Shown here: positions 57,935-64,000 of the stretch, piece after piece | Numbering within the stretch: position 1 is the first letter of the stretch | Layout: each line of letters begins with the position of its first letter | Source of the DNA: Myxococcales bacterium | Lineage (GTDB): Bacteria; Myxococcota_A; Polyangia; Fen-1088 | Direction: 5' to 3' | Length of the DNA stretch: 64,000 nucleotides | Assembly: GCA_022184915.1 (NCBI GenBank) | Contig: JAGTJU010000005.1 | Location: 434,001-498,000, forward strand | Program-made: the position numbers and the translations under genes | The notes under the pieces: generated by a model | Databases searched by the model: none | Seen by the model: only the letters and a program-made list of their open reading frames with translations | Told to the model about the DNA's origin: nothing

Positions 57935-58831
57935 ATGGCGAGTCGCGAGCCCTATCATCGGCCGCATCGGAGTGAGGATCAGGCGGAGGAGGTTGCACCC
58001 ATCCAGGTGGGCCCGGTCCCAATTCTGGGGCGTGTCGAGCTGCCTCGAGAAAAGCCGCGTTCACCTGTTTTGTGGAAGCAGCCTCCTGACGCCAGCTTGG
58101 CAATGGCCAGAGGCAGACTGTGGGACGAAGCCGTCATCAACCAGGACGATCGCGTGCCCGTGCCCGACGTCTACCAATACCCCTGGCGTGCGATCTGTGC
58201 GCTGAGAATCACGTCCCGCAGTGGCAAGCAGTACGTGGGTACGGGATGGCTGGGGGCACCGAACCTCGTGGTGACCGCAGGACATTGTGTTTACCTGCAC
58301 GCGGATGGCGGCTGGGCCGAGGAAATCATTGTTCTACCGGCCCTGAACGGCGCAGACGCGCCCCGCTTCGGAGCGGTCAAGGCGCGACGCTTCCGCACCG
58401 TGGATGGCTGGATCAACGGCAAAGCCGCAGGCTCTGACTATGGCGGCATTCTGCTCGACGAGCCCATAGGAGACCGGCTGGGTTATTTCTCCTTGGGGGC
58501 GCTTGGCGACGATCAGCTGAAGCGCTCATGGGCAAACATCAGCGGCTACCCGGCCGATATCGGCAGCGCTCGGCAGCAGTACTTTCACGCCAGGCTTCTG
58601 GTGGAAGTGAACGAATCGCGCCTGTTCTACGACATCGATACCTTCAGCGGCCAGAGTGGAAGTCCGGTGTGGTTCACGGCCTCCGACGGCCGCCGCATCG
58701 CGGTCGGCATTCACACCAGCGGTAGCCAGCGCGAAAACGCCGGAACCCGCATCAACGGGAACGTGCTTGCGAACCTGCGCGACTGGCGCCGGCACGCGGC
58801 CACAGACGCGGAGGCGGTGGCCGCTTCCTAG
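57935..58831 (+). CDS. V8-like (S1B) serine protease without signal peptide
   Basis: 298 aa; GGAGGAG six bases ahead of the ATG. Residues 1-75 are a charged, Pro-rich N-terminus. The protease domain carries all three catalytic residues: His117 in TAGHCV, Asp168 in GSDYGGILL and Ser241 in SGQSGSPVWF. This is the layout of glutamyl endopeptidase-like trypsin-fold enzymes. No signal peptide or lipobox is visible, so it may act in the cytoplasm or be delivered by a specialised system. The next gene, 34 bp on, encodes a DRGH nuclease, and the pairing suggests a shared role. A zymogen-like N-terminus is plausible. Confidence 0.8.
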   Translation: MASREPYHRPHRSEDQAEEVAPIQVGPVPILGRVELPREKPRSPVLWKQPPDASLAMARGRLWDEAVINQDDRVPVPDVYQYPWRAICALRITSRSGKQYVGTGWLGAPNLVVTAGHCVYLHADGGWAEEIIVLPALNGADAPRFGAVKARRFRTVDGWINGKAAGSDYGGILLDEPIGDRLGYFSLGALGDDQLKRSWANISGYPADIGSARQQYFHARLLVEVNESRLFYDIDTFSGQSGSPVWFTASDGRRIAVGIHTSGSQRENAGTRINGNVLANLRDWRRHAATDAEAVAAS

Positions 58832-58865
58832 CGGCTACGCGTTCCGGAGAGAAACGGCGCAACCC

Positions 58866-60074
58866 ATGACACCGATGAATCGCAGTGATGCTCCCCAAGG
58901 CGAAGCCATCGACGAGGGCTCACACGGGCAGCTGGGCGCGCCGCCGCCCGGAGACGCAGCGGATCACCGCCCCAGGCTGGTCGCGGTGCCCCTGGCGGAT
59001 GCCCAGACCCGCCTCGCTGCGCAGGGGGACTCCCCTCAGCGCATCGAGCTCACGGCCGGGGCCGTAAGGATCGAAATTACGGTCAGCGTCGACCCGCACG
59101 CAGGGGCCACGCTGACCGGATCTCGGCAGAGCCAGCTCGAGCCTGAAAAGGTCGTCCGTCCCTGGACCGACCCCGACTACAGCAACCGCAGCGGGTATGA
59201 CCCCGAGTTTCTCGGCACCCGCGTACCGATGCCCACGCCACATTCATCCGTGGTCTTGGCCCGGCTCGCCGACGGGGGCCACGAACTCAAGTATCAGAAC
59301 TTCAGCGTCCTCATGCACAAGGAGCGGCGTTTGTGCATGGTGACCGCGGCCAACGTGGACAATGCACCTCGCCGACGAAGGCCCGATCTGTCGCGCACGT
59401 ACGGCCGCGCCGCCCTGGGCGGGCTCGGACCCAAAGATGGGGAACGATGGTTCACCGATCCTCGTCTGCCCGAGCAGGATCAACTGCCAGATCGCTTTTT
59501 TACGAAGGACGGCGGCGCGTTCGATCGGGGTCACGTGGTCATGCGTGAGTCGGTATGCTGGGGCAAGACGTACACCGATGTCCGGCGCGCGAACGGCGAT
59601 ACGTACCACACCACCAACTGCACACCTCAGGTGGCGGGCTTCAATCAGTCGAGCAAGCTCGGTCGCTGGGGGCAGCTCGAAAACGAGCTCGGGCGGCGGC
59701 TCGCGCAGGGCCGTATGACCGTATTTGCAGGTCCCATGCTCGCTGACGACGATTGGTGGTTCGAGGGCGTGGACGACCAAGGTGATGTTCGGGTGCAGAT
59801 CCCCTCACGATTCTGGAAGGTGGCGGTGGGGCGCCGCGAGGGAGAGCTCGTGGCCTTTGCGTTTCGCCTGGAGCAGGATCTTCGCCAGGTCCCGCTCGAG
59901 GAGGAGCTCGGCATCGACCCCGAGGCCTGGATAGAGGAGCTGGTTTCCGTACAGGCCCTCGAGGACGAGATCGGTACGCTCCGGTTCGCGGAGGCCCTCA
60001 AGGCGGCCGATCAGGTCGAGGAAGAGTTGGGACTGAGAATGCGGACTGAGCTCGGGCTCGCGCCGGAAAGATAG
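58866..60074 (+). CDS. DNA/RNA non-specific endonuclease (NUC1 family)
   Basis: 402 aa from the ATG at 58866. A disordered N-terminus with a beta segment (RIELTAGAVRIEITVSVD) precedes the nuclease domain at about 110-350. DRGHVVMRESV gives the catalytic His223 in the DRGH motif, and HTTNCTPQVAGFNQ carries the metal-binding Asn251. WGQLENELGRRLA follows. All key residues of the beta-beta-alpha metal family are present. No signal peptide was found, unlike secreted Serratia-type nucleases. The C-terminal 60 residues are acidic helices. It lies 34 bp after the protease gene on the same strand. Confidence 0.85.
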   Translation: MTPMNRSDAPQGEAIDEGSHGQLGAPPPGDAADHRPRLVAVPLADAQTRLAAQGDSPQRIELTAGAVRIEITVSVDPHAGATLTGSRQSQLEPEKVVRPWTDPDYSNRSGYDPEFLGTRVPMPTPHSSVVLARLADGGHELKYQNFSVLMHKERRLCMVTAANVDNAPRRRRPDLSRTYGRAALGGLGPKDGERWFTDPRLPEQDQLPDRFFTKDGGAFDRGHVVMRESVCWGKTYTDVRRANGDTYHTTNCTPQVAGFNQSSKLGRWGQLENELGRRLAQGRMTVFAGPMLADDDWWFEGVDDQGDVRVQIPSRFWKVAVGRREGELVAFAFRLEQDLRQVPLEEELGIDPEAWIEELVSVQALEDEIGTLRFAEALKAADQVEEELGLRMRTELGLAPER

Positions 60075-60229
60075 GGGCGCGTAGGTGGCCAGAGGTCGCC
60101 GGTCAGCGGGGGGCCCCATCGAAATTCTCGAAGCGTCGCGCGCTCATTTCGTATTGGGCAGGGCTGCCACAGCGACTCAAGCTTCTCCTGAGCTCGCCAA
60201 TCACGGCTGAGCTTCAAAGGAGAGTGACC

Positions 60230-60715
60230 ATGAACGTCTACGCGGATTCCAAGCGGTTGGCAGGCCTTTTGGGCATGGTCGTTGGCGCAGGCCTCGTGGC
60301 GTCTTGCGGGCATGCGGCGCCGAAGCCGCGCGCCACGGCCGCACGTTGCCCTGCGGCGTTACACGAAGCGGAGGTTCGGATTCGCCACGAGGCCGATGGT
60401 GTCATCGTTCGTATCGACGCGGCAGGAAGAGTCAGCCCCGCAAACCTGGCGATCAACGCCGACGCGCTGGTGGAAGCCCTGTCGAGGCACAGCGAAACCG
60501 TGCCCACGGTGTCGGCCGACGTGAGGCCTGCGCCCGGCCGCCGGGTCACCGTGTCCACGGATGCCCGGGGTGTCGAGCTGGCCTTCACCGCGGCGGATCC
60601 GTGGAGCGTCGAGGTGCTGCGGCGCCGCATCGACAAGCGCGTGAGCCAGTGGCAACGGGGGCAGTGCCCGATCTCCGATCGCATGCTCGAGACCAAAACG
60701 GTCTCGTCGAGCTAG
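60230..60715 (+). CDS. Small lipoprotein of unknown function
   Basis: 161 aa from the ATG at 60230, seven bases after AAAGGAG; a GTG at 60224 is closer and less likely. Signal peptide with lipobox LVASCGH. The rest has a run of beta strands (ADGVIVRIDAAGRVS, VSADVRPAPGRRVTVS, GVELAFTAADPWSV) and a helical end. Four cysteines including the lipidated one. Not recognised. 25 bp from the convergent sugar transporter gene. Confidence 0.55.
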   Translation: MNVYADSKRLAGLLGMVVGAGLVASCGHAAPKPRATAARCPAALHEAEVRIRHEADGVIVRIDAAGRVSPANLAINADALVEALSRHSETVPTVSADVRPAPGRRVTVSTDARGVELAFTAADPWSVEVLRRRIDKRVSQWQRGQCPISDRMLETKTVSSS

Positions 60716-60740
60716 CGCCCCTCGCCTGCCCCCACCCCAC

Positions 60741-62042
60741 TCAGCCGCCGAGCGCCCCGGCGCGACGGCTGCCCCTGAGCGCAAACCAGATGAGGTAGGC
60801 GTAGCAAACGAGCGGCACCACGAACGAGACCTGCACGCCGTTGGCGTCGGCCATCACGCCTTGCAAGAGCGGGATGAGGGCGCCGCCCACGATCGCCATA
60901 CACAAAAGACCCGAGCCCTTCGACGTCGCGCTGCCGAGGCCGTCGAGAGACAGCGTGAAGATCGTGGGGAACATGATGGAGTTGAAAAGCCCGATCGCCA
61001 GCACGCTCCACATCGCCACCGCCCCCGTGGTGTTCATGGTGAGGATGAGAAGCCCCAGCACCAGCGCCACGTGAAACGCGAGCACACGGGTCGGACGAAA
61101 CATGCGCAGGGTGATGGCTCCGGCAAACCGCCCCACCATGGCACCGCCCCAGTAGTACGAAACGTAGTGAGCGCCTTGGGCCTCCGACAAGCCTGCGATC
61201 GCGGGCTCCTTGAGGTAGTTGACGAGGAAGCTTCCGATCGCCACCTCACCGCCTACATACGCGAAGATCGCCACCGCGCCCCAGATGAGGTGTTTGTGAG
61301 CCCCGAGCGCCGCATAACCGCCAGCGTCGGCATCGGTGGGGCCCGCATCGATGCGAGGCAGCTTGATCATCGCCATGAGCCCTCCCAGCACCAGGAGCGC
61401 CACGGCCAAACCCACGTAAGGCAACTGCACCGCCTGGGCCTCGGCCAGCCGGTAGGCCTCGGCTTCGGCCGGCGCGAGCGCCGCGATCTCCGTGGCGTTC
61501 TTCGCCGCATGCGAGAGAATGAACGCCGCGCCGAAAAACGGCGCCACCGTGGTGGCCAACGAGTTGAACGCCTGCGCGGTGGTCAGGCGCGCCGAGGCCG
61601 TTTGGGGCGGCCCCAAAACCGCCACGAAGGGGTTCGCCGACACCTGCAGGATGGTGATGCCCGAGGCCAAAATGAAGAGCGCCGCCAAAAAGGTTTCGTA
61701 GCTGCGGGAAGCCGCCGCCGGATAAAAGGCGAAGCAGCCGAGCGCGGCGGTGCCAAGCCCGATCACGATGCCCCGGTGGTAGCCCACCCGGCCCACGAGC
61801 CGCCCGGCGGGCAGGGACACGATGAAGTACGCCGCGAAGAACACGGTCTGAACGAGCATCGCCTTGGCGTAGCTCAGTGAAAAGGCCGCCTTGAAGTGCG
61901 GGATCAGGATGTCGTTGAGGCAGGTCAGAAAGCCCCACATGAAAAACAGTGAGGTCAGGACGGAAAGCGCAAACCGATTGTTGGTGGACGACGCCTGAGG
62001 CGATGCGTCTGCAACGGGAAGCGAAACGGGGACTCCGGCCAT
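60741..62042 (-). CDS. FucP-like sugar:H+ symporter (MFS)
   Basis: 433 aa with twelve predicted helices. FucP-family motifs: FFMWGFLTCLNDILIPHFK near the N-terminus, FAAYFIVSLPAGRLVGRVG and LQVSANPFVAVLGPP in the middle, and AMIKLPRID in the central loop. The family brings in L-fucose, glucose, galactose or related sugars with protons; which one cannot be told from sequence. It appears monocistronic. The family is close to GluP of Brucella as well as FucP. Confidence 0.85.
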   Translation of the reverse strand: MAGVPVSLPVADASPQASSTNNRFALSVLTSLFFMWGFLTCLNDILIPHFKAAFSLSYAKAMLVQTVFFAAYFIVSLPAGRLVGRVGYHRGIVIGLGTAALGCFAFYPAAASRSYETFLAALFILASGITILQVSANPFVAVLGPPQTASARLTTAQAFNSLATTVAPFFGAAFILSHAAKNATEIAALAPAEAEAYRLAEAQAVQLPYVGLAVALLVLGGLMAMIKLPRIDAGPTDADAGGYAALGAHKHLIWGAVAIFAYVGGEVAIGSFLVNYLKEPAIAGLSEAQGAHYVSYYWGGAMVGRFAGAITLRMFRPTRVLAFHVALVLGLLILTMNTTGAVAMWSVLAIGLFNSIMFPTIFTLSLDGLGSATSKGSGLLCMAIVGGALIPLLQGVMADANGVQVSFVVPLVCYAYLIWFALRGSRRAGALGG

Positions 62043-62164
62043 GGGGCTCTCTTTCGGTCGAGGGTGGGCGCCCGCGGCGCGCCACGGACCGCTGGAGTCT
62101 TTGGCAGGCCCCCTGTGGCGTCAAGCGGGAGGCCCGGCGGGTGCCCGCGAAGACGCAAAAGGAT

Positions 62165-62854
62165 TTAGTGGCAGCTGGCGCCCGGAGGGCCGCCCGCGTG
62201 CAGCGCCCGCCAGACCAGGAAGCCAGCCGCAAACAGCGGCACCACCTTGCGCCCCCAGGCCTCGGCACGGGGCCAGCGGGAGAGCCACCCCGCCTGGGCC
62301 TGCACCGCCGCCAGGGCCGGCACGCCCCCCAGAGCAAACGCCACCATCATGACGAAGCCCCCCGCGAACGACCCTGCACCCAGGGCCGCGAGGTACCCGC
62401 CCCAGAGCACGCCACAGGGCAAAAGGGGCGTGGCCGCACCGGCGATGAGACGCCGCACGAGCGGCGAAAAACGTGCACCGCTTCGGTGCACCACGTGCGC
62501 AGCTTGCGCGAGGAACGCCGGTAGGCGCACCCGGCGGCCAAGGTCGAAAGCCGCCACCACGAGCCCCACCGCCATCAGCCAGGGCAAAACGGGCGCGATC
62601 CTTGCCGAGACGAAGCCTGCCGCCCCCCGCCCGAGCGCCCCCAACAACGCCCCCACGAGGCCATAGCCCAGCAAACGCCCGGCATTCCAGGCCACGGCGG
62701 CACGCACGCGGGAGGCGCGATCGAGGGTGGGCCCCCCGCACGCCAGGGGTCCGCACATGAGCGCGCAGTGCCCACTGGCGCCGAAGCCTGCCACCAGTGC
62801 AGCCCCCGCCGCGACGAACCAAAACGTGGCTGATTGAAGCACCGATTCACTCAC
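62165..62854 (-). CDS. SafE/TauE-family membrane protein associated with cbb3 oxidase biogenesis
   Basis: 229 aa, GTG start with GGAGG nine bases upstream. FGASGHCALMCGPLACGG near the N-terminus is typical of the UreH/SafE-type proteins that neighbour ccoI (fixI) genes. Five to six helices follow (LGYGLVGALLGALGRGAAG, LPCGVLWGGYLAALGAG). LPCG is a family motif. It diverges from the copper ATPase gene 49 bp away. The role in copper handling for cbb3-type cytochrome oxidase is known for relatives but not always proven. Confidence 0.75.
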   Translation of the reverse strand: MSESVLQSATFWFVAAGAALVAGFGASGHCALMCGPLACGGPTLDRASRVRAAVAWNAGRLLGYGLVGALLGALGRGAAGFVSARIAPVLPWLMAVGLVVAAFDLGRRVRLPAFLAQAAHVVHRSGARFSPLVRRLIAGAATPLLPCGVLWGGYLAALGAGSFAGGFVMMVAFALGGVPALAAVQAQAGWLSRWPRAEAWGRKVVPLFAAGFLVWRALHAGGPPGASCH

Positions 62855-62903
62855 GCTCGAGCGCCTCCTTCAATCGGCATGCCGTTCGCAAAGCCCCCGG
62901 CGA

Positions 62904-64000
62904 ATGCCCGAGCGCCCTGTCGTCGTTCGCGAAAAGCCTGCACCCCATCCGTGTGCCCACTGCGGCACGCGGGTGCCCGAGGCTTGTGGCACGGCTGCCT
63001 ACTGTTGCGCCGGGTGTGAGGCCGTGGCCGGATTGCTGCGCACCGAGAACCTGGAACGCTATTACGAGCTCGCGGGCCGCAAGACGCTGCCGATCGGCGC
63101 CGCCCCGGCAGCGGCCACGCATACGTGGCTCGAACCCCTGCTCGAACACGCAGAGGCATCGGCCGGCGACGTCTGCAGCCTCGAGCTCGACGTCCAGGGC
63201 ATCCATTGCACGGGCTGCGTGTGGCTGATGAACGAGACCTTTCGCCGCCAGGCGGGCGCGGTCTCGGTCACCGTGAACCCCACGCTCGGCAAAGTCAGGA
63301 TGCTCTGGCGCCGCGGGGGGCTCGACGTGGAACGCTGGCTCGCGCTCATCGAAGGGTTCGGCTACCGCTTCGGCCCCAGCCGCAAGACGGGCGCGGCCCT
63401 CACCCGCGGTCTGACGTTGCGGCTTGGCCTGTGCGTGGCGCTCACCATGAACGTGATGCTGCTCTCGATCAGCTTTTACTTTGGCCTCTCGCCCCGTGAT
63501 GGACAGCTGTACGCGCTCTTCACGTACCTCTCGCTCGGCCTTTCGGCCGCCGTCGTGGGCATTGGGGGCTCGGTGTTCTTCCGCGCCGCTTGGCAAGGGC
63601 TTCGCCAGGGTGTGCTGCACCTGGATCTGCCCATCGCGCTCGGCATCGCGCTCGTGTTCGCCACCTCGACCGCGCAGGTGCTCTCGGGCCGCGGTGGCGA
63701 CCTCACGTACTTTGATACCCTCAACACCTTCGTGACCTTGATGCTCTTCGGCCGATGGCTCCAGCAACGGGCCATCGAGCGCAACCGCGCGCTCTTGCTC
63801 GACGACGACGGCGCCGAGGGACTTTACGTCAGGCGCATCGAAGACCGCGGGCCCCGGCCCGTGCGCGCGCCGCGGGTGAACGCCGACGATCGTTTGCTCG
63901 TGGCCCCCGGCGAGGTGGTCCCCGTGGACGCCACGCTGGTCGACGCCCAGGCGGCGATCTCGCTCGACTGGATCAATGGCGAATCCGTGCCGCATACGAT
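62904..64000 (+). CDS. ccoI: CcoI/FixI-type copper P-type ATPase (cut by window end)
   Basis: About 365 codons are visible from the ATG at 62904 to the window end. The Cys-rich N-terminus has CAHC and CCAGC, as in CcoI proteins. The heavy-metal-associated domain has GIHCTGCVWL with CxxC. Membrane helices begin at about residue 170 (LGLCVALTMNVMLLSISFYF). The actuator domain is reached at LDWINGES, where NGES corresponds to the TGES phosphatase motif. The phosphorylation site DKTG and CPC motif lie beyond the window. It delivers copper for assembly of cbb3 oxidase in relatives. Confidence 0.85.
   Translation, partial: MPERPVVVREKPAPHPCAHCGTRVPEACGTAAYCCAGCEAVAGLLRTENLERYYELAGRKTLPIGAAPAAATHTWLEPLLEHAEASAGDVCSLELDVQGIHCTGCVWLMNETFRRQAGAVSVTVNPTLGKVRMLWRRGGLDVERWLALIEGFGYRFGPSRKTGAALTRGLTLRLGLCVALTMNVMLLSISFYFGLSPRDGQLYALFTYLSLGLSAAVVGIGGSVFFRAAWQGLRQGVLHLDLPIALGIALVFATSTAQVLSGRGGDLTYFDTLNTFVTLMLFGRWLQQRAIERNRALLLDDDGAEGLYVRRIEDRGPRPVRAPRVNADDRLLVAPGEVVPVDATLVDAQAAISLDWINGESVPHT

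Overview
The window is GC-rich, gene-dense chromosomal DNA that fits a deltaproteobacterial predator or soil lineage (Myxococcota, perhaps Polyangia). Support for this comes from Hanks-type Ser/Thr kinases, many lipoproteins with Asp/Gly/Ala-rich linkers after the lipobox, 'CGDG..GtE.CD' disulfide motifs, a sigma factor of the type I associate with Myxococcales, and several VgrG/PAAR-type secretion islands. No tRNA, rRNA or CRISPR array was seen. The assignment is inferred from gene content, not from a marker gene.

Layout. (1) 1-16999 holds two adjoining type VI secretion (T6SS) cargo islands. A minus-strand operon (putative adaptor, DUF2169 protein, a truncated M15-like peptidase) diverges from VgrG, a TPR protein, a PAAR-RHS toxin and a candidate immunity gene. 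After an IS3 transposase remnant and a decapitated gene come a DUF6484-like protein, a PAAR-like DUF4150 protein, an 862-aa putative membrane-acting effector and a convergent, overlapping membrane protein that may be its immunity factor. No T6SS sheath, baseplate or ClpV gene is present, so these are orphan cargo islands served by an apparatus encoded elsewhere. (2) 17266-28284 holds a membrane spermidine-synthase-like protein, a tandem double kinase, and a run of secreted lipoproteins including a frameshifted one and a recent tandem duplicate pair. (3) 28462-35991 holds a DUF4160/DUF2442 pair, a TPR protein, and a third T6SS-like island: adaptor paralogue, a bifunctional peptidoglycan hydrolase (M23-like plus lysozyme-like), an exported leucine-rich-repeat protein and a tiny final ORF.

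(4) 36065-46853 (all minus) holds a small lipoprotein, a cyclopropane-fatty-acid/sphingolipid C9-methyltransferase-like enzyme, a TPP-dependent pyruvate oxidase-like enzyme, a sodC remnant, a lyase-like lipoprotein, a dihaem cytochrome c and a beta-helix lipoprotein. (5) 47042-50546 is a signalling operon: a kinase carrying an anti-sigma-type HxxxCxxC motif, a TPR/beta-barrel protein and a sigma factor. (6) 50686-64000 holds a metallophosphoesterase, an ATP/ADP-carrier-like transporter, a PPi-dependent phosphofructokinase, a BrkB-type membrane protein, a V8-like protease followed by a DRGH nuclease, a FucP-like sugar transporter, and a SafE/CcoI pair for copper supply to cbb3 oxidase, cut by the window end.

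The most interesting material is (a) the adaptor-like family that occurs twice, each time beside a cell-wall hydrolase; (b) the M23/lysozyme effector with its exported LRR candidate immunity protein; (c) the kinase with a built-in anti-sigma motif in an operon with a sigma factor; and (d) the protease-nuclease pair. All functional pairings are inferences from sequence and gene order.
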